A stretch of 21,482 nt of DNA from an uncultured Pseudomonadota bacterium (GTDB lineage Bacteria > Lernaellota > Lernaellaia > Lernaellales > Lernaellaceae), in contig CALBTQ010000726.1 in the NCBI GenBank assembly GCA_937967875.1, positions 1 through 21,482 on the forward strand. The letters are read 5' to 3'. Both the position numbers and the translations under genes were made by a program. The notes below the pieces were generated by a model. The model was not told the origin of the DNA, made no database searches, and saw nothing but the letters and a program-made list of their open reading frames with translations. Below, piece after piece: positions 15,416-21,482 of this stretch. Within the stretch, counting starts at the first letter, position 1. The number at the start of each line of letters is the position of its first letter.

Positions 15416-16940
15416 ACAATTTGCCCCAGCTTACCGTGCTCTCGAAATCGGGCATCCCCGCGACGTGGTCGGTCGCCTCGACCAGCCACACGCCGCCTTC
15501 CGCCGCCAGCGTCCAGTGAACCGCGTCGTAGGCGATCAGCCCCGCGCCGCCGGCCATTTCCGTCTCCACCTGGCGGAAACGCTTGTCGGCCGCGTCGCCG
15601 CGCACTTCCCATCGCCAGTCGCCCGGCGCCCACAACCGCACGCGCCCGGTGTGCCGCTTGGTGCAGCAGCCGACCTCGTGCCCGATGATCTCCTCGTTGT
15701 ACGTATAGCCGTCGGTGTAAATGTAGTGTTCGTACCACGGGCTGTGTGCCTGCGTGTTCACGTACTCGTAAGTAAAATCCACCGGACCGAAATCCAGCGC
15801 CGCGCCGGTCAGCAACGCCACGTTCGACGGCACGACGCCCATGATCGAATCCGCGCCCATCTCCCACCAGAATTCCAAGTCGCGCAGCGGCAGCCAGGCG
15901 TCCCAGCAGCCGCGCCACTTGCCCAGGCTCAGGCGCACGTCGAACTGCGCCAGTTGGTTGGTGTCCGACGCCGCGTATTCGTGCTCGCGCCGACCGATGA
16001 CGATATTGCCGATGTCCTCTCCGTCCAGCGCCGGCCGCCCTTCGCCGAGAAACTGCACGGTGCGCGCCGCGTTGATCTCCAACAGGCCGAAAAGCAACGT
16101 GCCCGCGCGCAACCCGGCGAGGTACGCGTGCGGATACTCGCGGTCTTCTTCGAGCATCGCGGCCATCGCGTTGATCCGCCATCGGCCCAGCCAGACCAGC
16201 GGACCGGGCAGGGCGAACGGCTCGCGGTTGCCCAGGCGCGCGCTGTCGAGCGGCCCCGCGTTGTCGGTCAGCAGCAAATTGCCGAAGCGCCCCGGTCCCC
16301 ATCGGAAATCGTCGCGGCCGACCTCGGCGAAAAAATTCCCCACGGCGGCCGTCAAATAGCCGCGACGCAGTTCGCCCGCCACGACCCAATCGTCGTCCCG
16401 GTCGAAGGGCGATCGCCGCCCGGCGCGCGTGTGATGCGCGAAGGCCGGTTCGATCGTCAGCGTCAGGTGCCGCTCGACGCCCAAGCTCATCGCCGCGCCC
16501 AGCGCGTTGTCCCAGGTGCGTTGCTCATTGCGCGGCCACGGGTCCAGCGTCGGCCCGGCCTGCGTCAGGTAACGCCCGTCCAGACGCAGTTCGTACAAAT
16601 GCGCCGCGAAATCGACGCGCCCGTTGTGTTCGCCTTTTTCGATGTACTTGATTTCGGCAATTACCCAGGCGCGCAGTTTCGCGAAGCGCCGGCGGAATCC
16701 CGCGTCGGTGCGAAGCAACGAGCGCGTCAGCGGCACTTGCTCCATCGCCAGCACGTGCCGCGCGATTTCCAGCCGCGTCAGCGGCAGCGTGGTCAGCGAC
16801 GTTTCATACCCGGCTTCGTCGCAGACCTTTAAAAAGAGACTCGTCAGCTCGCCGCGCACCGGCGCGTTGGTCAGCCCGTCGCCCCACGCCAGTAAGGGCG
16901 CGAGCAACAATAAGCACACCAGGGCGGGGACAAGCCGCAT
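15396..16940 (-). CDS. Wzi-like capsule assembly outer-membrane beta-barrel protein
   Basis: The 514-residue protein begins with a signal peptide (MRLVPALVCLLLLAPLLAWG) at ATG 16940, preceded by AAGGAG. After a short N-terminal helical segment (about 30-100) comes a beta-barrel-like region of alternating strands. The motif RWGPGRFGNLLLTDNAGP (213-230) matches the hallmark 'WGPG..g.l.lt.n..p' of the Wzi/capsule assembly family (PF14052). Wzi is an outer-membrane protein that helps anchor capsular polysaccharide at the cell surface. No capsule or polysaccharide synthesis genes accompany it in this window, so its ligand is uncertain; it may be an unlinked or repurposed member. The last segments (WGKLSLAWRP) end in an aromatic strand without a C-terminal Phe. 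Confidence 0.8.
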   Translation of the reverse strand: MRLVPALVCLLLLAPLLAWGDGLTNAPVRGELTSLFLKVCDEAGYETSLTTLPLTRLEIARHVLAMEQVPLTRSLLRTDAGFRRRFAKLRAWVIAEIKYIEKGEHNGRVDFAAHLYELRLDGRYLTQAGPTLDPWPRNEQRTWDNALGAAMSLGVERHLTLTIEPAFAHHTRAGRRSPFDRDDDWVVAGELRRGYLTAAVGNFFAEVGRDDFRWGPGRFGNLLLTDNAGPLDSARLGNREPFALPGPLVWLGRWRINAMAAMLEEDREYPHAYLAGLRAGTLLFGLLEINAARTVQFLGEGRPALDGEDIGNIVIGRREHEYAASDTNQLAQFDVRLSLGKWRGCWDAWLPLRDLEFWWEMGADSIMGVVPSNVALLTGAALDFGPVDFTYEYVNTQAHSPWYEHYIYTDGYTYNEEIIGHEVGCCTKRHTGRVRLWAPGDWRWEVRGDAADKRFRQVETEMAGGAGLIAYDAVHWTLAAEGGVWLVEATDHVAGMPDFESTVSWGKLSLAWRP

Positions 16941-16992
16941 GCGTCTCCTTTGTGAATGTTGAAATTACTTTGTCAGCAAGGACGGCGCGGTG

Positions 16993-17652
16993 TCAAACGC
17001 CGACGATCATCCGTCGTAGTTCGCGCACCGCCTGCGCCACGTCCGGCGCCTGCGTGACCGCCGTGACCACCGCGATGCGTCGTGCACCCGCCGCCGCGAC
17101 CGAGGCGACGTTGCTCCTATTGATGCCGCCCATCACGGTGAAGGGAATGTCCAGACGCGGGCCGATCTCGCCGATCGCCGCCGGGCCGAGAAACACCTTG
17201 TGCTCCGGCTTGGTGCCCGTCGCGAAAATCGGACCGATGTTCACGTAATCCGCGCCCTGCGCCTGCGCCGTCAGCGCCTGCTCCAGGTTGTGGCTGCTCG
17301 CGCCCAGGATCAGGTCCGGCGCGATGCGCCGTGCGGCGGGCAGGGGCAGGTCGTCGCGCCCTAGATGCACCCCGTCGGCGTCCACGGCCAGCGCCAGGTC
17401 GATGTGATCGTTGATGATCAACAGCGCGCCCGCCTCGCTCGTCTTCGCGCGAAAGGCCGCGGCCAACTCATACAACTCGCGCATCGACAGTTCCTTTTCG
17501 CGCAGTTGAACGATCTTCGCGCCGCCGGCCAGGATGCCGTCGAGGATCTCCAGGCTCGTGCGCCCCGCCGACAGTCGTTGCGTGGTGACCGGGTACAGGT
17601 CGATATTTTTGAATAACTCGATTCTTGTTTGTTTATCCATAGATGTAACCAT
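16993..17652 (-). CDS. thiE: Thiamine-phosphate synthase
   Basis: ThiE couples hydroxymethylpyrimidine diphosphate with thiazole phosphate to give thiamine phosphate. The 219-residue protein shows the TIM-barrel signatures KIVQLREKELSMREL, LLIINDHIDLAL, DADGVHLGRDDLP, ILGASSHN, ADYVNIGPIFATGTK and TVMGGIN. All sites expected for phosphate and pyrophosphate binding appear present. Two in-frame starts are possible, ATG 17652 and ATG 17640; neither has a strong ribosome binding site (AGG before the first), so the longer is listed. The gene closes the thi operon, 21 bases after thiH. Confidence 0.96.
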   Translation of the reverse strand: MVTSMDKQTRIELFKNIDLYPVTTQRLSAGRTSLEILDGILAGGAKIVQLREKELSMRELYELAAAFRAKTSEAGALLIINDHIDLALAVDADGVHLGRDDLPLPAARRIAPDLILGASSHNLEQALTAQAQGADYVNIGPIFATGTKPEHKVFLGPAAIGEIGPRLDIPFTVMGGINRSNVASVAAAGARRIAVVTAVTQAPDVAQAVRELRRMIVGV

Positions 17653-17673
17653 ATACCTGAGAAAATGGTTTAA

Positions 17674-18789
17674 CTAATGCGCGTTGAGAAACGCTGCGTC
17701 GAAATCCTTCCACACCGGCTCGCGACCGGCCTTTTCGATCGCCGCGGCCACCTCGTGCGGCCCGCGTGCGTCATGCACGTCGAACTGTCCGCCGGCGCGC
17801 TCCGGATCGCGATAGCCGCCCGGGTTGGTTTTGCTGCCCGCGCTCATGCGCGTCACGCCCAACGGAATCAGCGCATCGCGCAACGCGGCCGATTCGCGGG
17901 TGGACACAACCAGCTCCGCGTCGTGTAGCGTCAGGCGGAAGGCGACCAGGATATGCGTCATCGCTCGGTCGTCGACCCGGTGCGGCGGCGCAAATCCGCC
18001 CTGGGCCGGACGCAAGCGCGGCAGGCTGAAGGCCACGCGGCTTTTCCAGAACCGCCGCGCCAGATAGCGTCCGTGCAGCGCGCACAGCGCCGCTTCCTCG
18101 CGCCAATCATGCAAACCCAGCAGTGCGCCGATGCCCAGCGAACGAAATCCCGCTTCGCCGCCGGCCTCAATCGCCGCCAGGCGCTTGTCGAAGTTCGCCT
18201 TCGGCCCGCGATGGCACGCCGCGTACAGCGGTCGGTCGTAGGTTTCCTGGTACAGCGTCAGGCCGTCCACACCCGCGCGCTCCAGCCGGCGGTAGTCATC
18301 GAGATCCATCGGAAACACCTCGATGGAAATGCTCGCGAACATGCCGGTCAGTTCGCGCACCACCGCCAGCAGATCGTCGACGGTGAACGCGCGCGGGTCT
18401 TCGCCCGACACCAACAGAATGTGCCGAAAACCCTCGTCGTGCAGCAGTTGCGCCTCGGCCACCGCTTCGGCGACCGTCAGCGTCATGCGCCGGATGTCGT
18501 TGCGCTGCGCGAAACCGCAATAAACGCAGTTGTTCACGCAGGCGTTGGAAAGATACAGCGGCGCGTAAAGGTTGATGATGCGCCCGAAGCGATGCGCGGT
18601 GATGAACGCGCTGCGCCGCGCCATGTCCTCCAACAGCGGGTCGGCCGCCGGCGCAAACAGCAGCGGCAGGTCGCGATCGGCGATGTGCTCCTGCGCCAGC
18701 AGATGCGCCACCTGCGTCGGCGTCGCCTCAACCATTGCGCGGCGCATGGCCTCGCGGTCGAGCTCATCGAGGATCGCAACGAAACTCAT
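17674..18789 (-). CDS. thiH: 2-iminoacetate synthase (tyrosine lyase)
   Basis: The 371-residue radical SAM protein carries the cluster motif CVNNCVYC (Cys84, Cys88, Cys91, CX3CX2C) within [16 protein letters not shown], as in ThiH, followed by [11 protein letters not shown] and ISIEVFPMD. It cleaves tyrosine to dehydroglycine (2-iminoacetate) for thiazole formation; organisms using ThiH in place of the O2-dependent oxidase ThiO make thiazole under anaerobic or low-oxygen conditions. C-terminal [17 protein letters not shown] and [16 protein letters not shown] fit the family. Its ATG 18789 overlaps the thiG stop (ATGA) with AGGAAGGA upstream. Length is close to E. coli ThiH. Confidence 0.96.
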   Translation of the reverse strand: MSFVAILDELDREAMRRAMVEATPTQVAHLLAQEHIADRDLPLLFAPAADPLLEDMARRSAFITAHRFGRIINLYAPLYLSNACVNNCVYCGFAQRNDIRRMTLTVAEAVAEAQLLHDEGFRHILLVSGEDPRAFTVDDLLAVVRELTGMFASISIEVFPMDLDDYRRLERAGVDGLTLYQETYDRPLYAACHRGPKANFDKRLAAIEAGGEAGFRSLGIGALLGLHDWREEAALCALHGRYLARRFWKSRVAFSLPRLRPAQGGFAPPHRVDDRAMTHILVAFRLTLHDAELVVSTRESAALRDALIPLGVTRMSAGSKTNPGGYRDPERAGGQFDVHDARGPHEVAAAIEKAGREPVWKDFDAAFLNAH

Positions 18790-19577
18790 TTTCCTTCCTC
18801 GCGCAAAAAGCCGGTTAACGGGCTGGACGCGCGCGCCTGGGTCGTGGTTTCCGCGGCCCCGGCCATGCGCGCCATCTCGCCGGCCTCCACGCCGATTTTA
18901 AACGCCACGGCCATCTGCACCGGATCGTCCGCGATCGCGATGGCCGTGTTCACCAGCACCGCGTCCGCGCCCATTTCGATCGCCTCGGCGGCGTGGCTGG
19001 GCAAGCCCAGGCCCGCGTCGACCACCACCGGCACTTGCGCCTGGCGGATGATGATTTCGATCTGATCGCGTGTGCGCACGCCGCGCGCGCTGCCGATCGG
19101 CGCGGCCAACGGCATCACCGTTGCGCAACCGGCGTCGGCCAGCCGCAGGGCGAGAATCGGATCGGCGTTCATGTACGGCAGCACGACGAAGCCGTCCTTG
19201 ACCAGAATTTCAGCGGCCTTGAGCGTGTCGACCGGGTCGGGCAGCAGGAAATTCGGCTCAGGCGTGACCTCGAGCTTGATCCAGTTGTTGCCCGTCGCCG
19301 CCCGCGCCAGCCGCGCCAGGCGCACCGCTTCCTCCGCGTCGCGCGCGCCGCTGGTGTTGGGCAGCAGCTTGTAGCGGCTCAGATCCAGATGCGACAGCGT
19401 CGGATCCTCCGGGTTGTTCAGATCCACCCGCCGCAGCGCCGCCGTGACCAGTTGCGTGCCGCTGGCGGCGATCGCCTCGGCCATCACGCGCGGGTTGGGA
19501 AATTTGCCGGTGCCCACCAGCAGGCGGCTGCCGAAGGTGTGGCTGGCGATGACCAAAGGTCCGTTTTCCGCGGGCAT
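18786..19577 (-). CDS. thiG: Thiazole synthase
   Basis: ThiG forms the thiazole phosphate ring from deoxyxylulose phosphate, dehydroglycine and ThiS thiocarboxylate. The 263-residue TIM-barrel protein has the Schiff-base lysine in WIKLEV (Lys101), LLVGTGKF near the N-terminus, [20 protein letters not shown] and [10 protein letters not shown] in the phosphate-binding part. The start ATG 19577 follows the thiS stop by one base, with GGAGG upstream. It overlaps thiH by four bases. No missing key residue was noted. Confidence 0.97.
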   Translation of the reverse strand: MPAENGPLVIASHTFGSRLLVGTGKFPNPRVMAEAIAASGTQLVTAALRRVDLNNPEDPTLSHLDLSRYKLLPNTSGARDAEEAVRLARLARAATGNNWIKLEVTPEPNFLLPDPVDTLKAAEILVKDGFVVLPYMNADPILALRLADAGCATVMPLAAPIGSARGVRTRDQIEIIIRQAQVPVVVDAGLGLPSHAAEAIEMGADAVLVNTAIAIADDPVQMAVAFKIGVEAGEMARMAGAAETTTQARASSPLTGFLREEGK

Positions 19578-19578
19578 C

Positions 19579-19779
19579 TCAACCTCCGCCGACGAAGCGC
19601 ACCAGCTCGAGCCGGTCGCCTTCGGACAATTTCGTGGTTTCGTACTGATCCGGATTGAGCACCTCGCCGTTGAGTTCCACAGCGAGCCGTTGGGTCGACA
19701 CGTTCATCGCCGCCAGCAATTCGCCGAGCGTGACCAGGCCGTGCAGTTCGTGTTCTTCTCCGTTGACGGTCAAACGCAT
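19579..19779 (-). CDS. thiS: Sulfur carrier protein ThiS
   Basis: This 66-residue ubiquitin-like protein ends in the required Gly-Gly (RFVGGG), which ThiF adenylates and which then carries sulfur as a thiocarboxylate to Thi[32 protein letters not shown] and [16 protein letters not shown] cover the whole fold. Its ATG at 19779 shares its A with the TAA of thiF, and the strong GGGAGGAA lies just upstream. Gene size is typical. Confidence 0.97.
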   Translation of the reverse strand: MRLTVNGEEHELHGLVTLGELLAAMNVSTQRLAVELNGEVLNPDQYETTKLSEGDRLELVRFVGGG

Positions 19780-20576
19780 TACGGTTCCTCCCCCAACAAC
19801 AGGCGCAATACCGCGTTGGCCTGATGATGCGCGACGACGCCCACGCGCGGCGCCATCAAGCCTCGGCCCGGTTGCGCCTCGCTGGTCTCGTCGCCGACCA
19901 GAATCAAATTTTTCATCGCGCGTCGCGTGTGGATCTCATTGGCCGTTCCGTACCCGGCCATGCCGCTGGCTGCGACCACCGGCGTCAGCGGCGCGGCGAC
20001 GCGCACGAACATCGCCTTAGTCGCCGGATCGTCGAAACACTCGACCAGCACGTCGCAGCCCGCCAGCGTGGGGAAAATGTTTTCCTCGTCGATCAGCAGC
20101 ACGGTGGGTTCGACGACGGTGAACGGATTGATGCGCGCCAGCGTTTCGGCCAGCGCTTCCGCCTTGGGCCGGCCGAGCTGATCGAGGAAATACTGCTGCC
20201 GGTTGATGTTGCTGGGCTCGACGACGTCGTAATCGACCAGCTTGAGCCGCCCCACGCCCGTGCGCGCCAGCGCCACGGCCACCGCGCTGCCCAGGCCGCC
20301 CAGGCCCGCGATGCCCACCGTCGCGTTTTTCACCCGGCGGTGCACCTCCGGCGTGTGACGGGCGACCAGCAGCGCCTCGAGTTCCTCGCGCGACGGCTGC
20401 CGTCCCTTGCGCCAAAGCACGACCTGATCGCCGTCCAGCAACGTGACGTCCTCGGCGATCTGGTGCCCGTTGTAAATGACGACGTCGGCGTCGGGCATCG
20501 CGTCGGCGCGCAACTGCGACAACGGCGTGCCTTCGGCCAGCGTCAGCGAGCGTTCGTTGAGTTGAATCCGAATCAT
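19779..20576 (-). CDS. thiF: ThiS adenylyltransferase ThiF with N-terminal ubiquitin-like domain
   Basis: The 265-residue protein joins a ThiS-like ubiquitin fold (1-57: [37 protein letters not shown]) to an E1-like adenylation domain: GLGGLGS (91-97), [17 protein letters not shown] with the ATP-binding Asp/Arg residues, and PAT-containing [10 protein letters not shown] with Cys180. The N-terminal domain lacks the terminal Gly-Gly and so is not a carrier. No C-terminal CxxC zinc pairs like those of E. coli ThiF are seen. This matches the shorter second ThiF family. It should adenylate ThiS (encoded next). The start ATG 20576 overlaps the thiC stop (ATGA) and has GAGG upstream; the open frame extends 19 codons further but only into thiC. 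Confidence 0.92.
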   Translation of the reverse strand: MIRIQLNERSLTLAEGTPLSQLRADAMPDADVVIYNGHQIAEDVTLLDGDQVVLWRKGRQPSREELEALLVARHTPEVHRRVKNATVGIAGLGGLGSAVAVALARTGVGRLKLVDYDVVEPSNINRQQYFLDQLGRPKAEALAETLARINPFTVVEPTVLLIDEENIFPTLAGCDVLVECFDDPATKAMFVRVAAPLTPVVAASGMAGYGTANEIHTRRAMKNLILVGDETSEAQPGRGLMAPRVGVVAHHQANAVLRLLLGEEP

Positions 20577-21438
20577 TTCTTCATCGCCCTCTTGTAGGTT
20601 TGAATCGCGCACAGTTCGCCGCACATCGTGCACACCTGGTTGCCCGCGTCCTCACTGGCCTGCCGCCGCGCCTTGGCGACGGTCGGATCGATGCAGGTGG
20701 CGAACATGGTTTCCCAATCCAATTCGTGGCGCGCTTTGCTCATCGTGCGATCTCGTTCCAGCGCTCCGGGAATGCCTTTGGCAATGTCGCCGCTGTGCGC
20801 GGCGATCTTCGCGGCGATCACGCCCTGGCGCCCGTACTTCGCGTCGGGAAACGTGAGGTGATCGGCCGGCGTTACGGAACAAATGAAATCGGCGCCCGCC
20901 GCCGCCGCCACCGCGCCGCCGATGGCCGCGGTGATGTGGTCGTAACCCGGCGCGATGTCCGTGGTCAGCGGCCCCAATACGTAAAACGGCGCGCCGTCGC
21001 ACAGCCGCTTTTGAATCTGCACGTTGGCGACGACCTGGTTGAGCGGCACGTGCCCGGGGCCTTCGATCATCGCCTGCACGCCGGCTTCCCGCGCGCGCCG
21101 CGCCAGGTCGCCCAGGATGATCAACTCTTCGATTTGCGCCCGGTCGGTGGCGTCGGCGACGGCCCCCGGCCGCAGCGAATCGCCCAGCGACAATGTGACG
21201 TCGTATTCGTGACAGATGGCCACCAAGCGGTCATAAAATTCGAAGAGCGGATTTTCCGCGTCGTTGAGTTTCATCCACGCGGTGATCAGGCTGCCGCCGC
21301 GGCTGACGATGCCCATCTGCCGCCCGCTGTTTTCCAGTTGCGCCAATGCGCTGCGCGTCGTGCCGCAATGCACGGTGATGTAATCGATGCCGCTGGCGCA
21401 TTGTTGCTCGATGGCGTCGAACAATTCATCGACGGTGA
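20573..21438 (-). CDS. thiC: Phosphomethylpyrimidine synthase, C-terminal part (cut by contig end)
   Basis: ThiC converts aminoimidazole ribotide to HMP phosphate by radical SAM chemistry. The preserved 288 residues include [75 protein letters not shown] and a C-terminal cluster motif CTMCGELC. Upstream residues FTVDE continue the frame into the adapter at 21439, so roughly the first third of the protein and any TPP riboswitch are outside the window. No start codon is called; the TTG at 21424 is an internal Leu. The C-terminal cysteines are spaced CX2CX3C. Confidence 0.96.
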
Positions 21439-21482
21439 AGATCGGAAGAGCGTCGTGTAGGGAAAGAGTGTAGATCTCGGTG
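21439..21482 (-). other. Illumina adapter contamination at contig end
   Basis: This end reads AGATCGGAAGAGCGTCGTG through TAGATCTCGGTG, the reverse complement of the P5/TruSeq read-1 adapter. It begins exactly at 21439, where thiC coding sequence stops. It mirrors the adapter at 72-107. Confidence 0.98.

Noticed and set aside
15465..16832. 455-codon plus-strand open frame opposite the Wzi-like gene
   Set aside because: It is Arg/Gln/His-rich with no recognisable domain, lacks a good ribosome binding site and is the mirror of a well-supported gene in GC-rich DNA.
21300..21482. TPP riboswitch for the thi operon
   Set aside because: It would lie upstream of the thiC start, which is beyond the contig end; nothing resembling it is present here.

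Overview
The window is a metagenome-style contig of a GC-rich, Gram-negative bacterium. Outer-membrane lipoproteins, an OmpA-type protein, a Wzi-type barrel and type IV pilus ATPases are all encoded. The gene styles present (DUF4398 lipoprotein beside OmpA, zinc-finger/YIP1 protein, REC-DUF4388 protein, lipoprotein with a poly-aspartate linker) are most familiar to me from deltaproteobacteria-like lineages such as Myxococcota, Bdellovibrionota and related uncultured phyla; I cannot place it further. Both ends carry Illumina adapter sequence (about 72-107 and 21439-21482). The outermost genes are therefore cut by adapter junctions, and bases 1-71 should not be trusted as genomic.

Layout. 108-411 (-): start of a secreted subtilase-like protease. 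587-1381 (+): exported DUF3108-like protein. 1385-2560 (-): lipoprotein with a poly-Asp linker and a chlorophyllase-like alpha/beta hydrolase domain. 2576-3058 (-): flavin reductase-like FMN protein. 3129-4835 (-): family I (propionate-type) CoA-transferase. 4836-5172: divergent control region. 5173-6186 (+): two-TM K+ channel with an RCK domain. 6181-10143 (-): a three-gene pilus set made of a degenerate PilB/GspE-like ATPase with an MshEN (c-di-GMP-type) domain, canonical PilT, and a pseudo-receiver/PATAN (DUF4388) protein. 10210-14044 (-): a tightly overlapping five-gene envelope operon (DUF4398 lipoprotein, TSP3-OmpA lipoprotein, TPR-like exported protein, zinc-finger/YIP1 membrane protein, DUF2752 membrane protein). 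14149-15339 (-): tyrS. 15396-16940 (-): Wzi-like outer-membrane barrel. 16993-21438 (-): thiamine operon thiC(partial)-thiF-thiS-thiG-thiH-thiE.

How they work together. The thi operon encodes the pyrimidine branch (ThiC), the thiazole branch (ThiF, ThiS, ThiG, ThiH) and the coupling step (ThiE). Adjacent reading frames overlap or nearly touch from thiC to thiH, which suggests translational coupling. The envelope operon looks like a peptidoglycan-anchored lipoprotein/scaffold set. The pilus set is the most unusual part: a PilB-like protein that keeps its sensor and zinc modules but has lost its ATPase motifs sits directly before PilT and a receiver protein lacking its phosphoacceptor Asp. I infer a regulatory module acting on pilus retraction or assembly. 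No tRNA, rRNA, CRISPR array or insertion sequence was seen.
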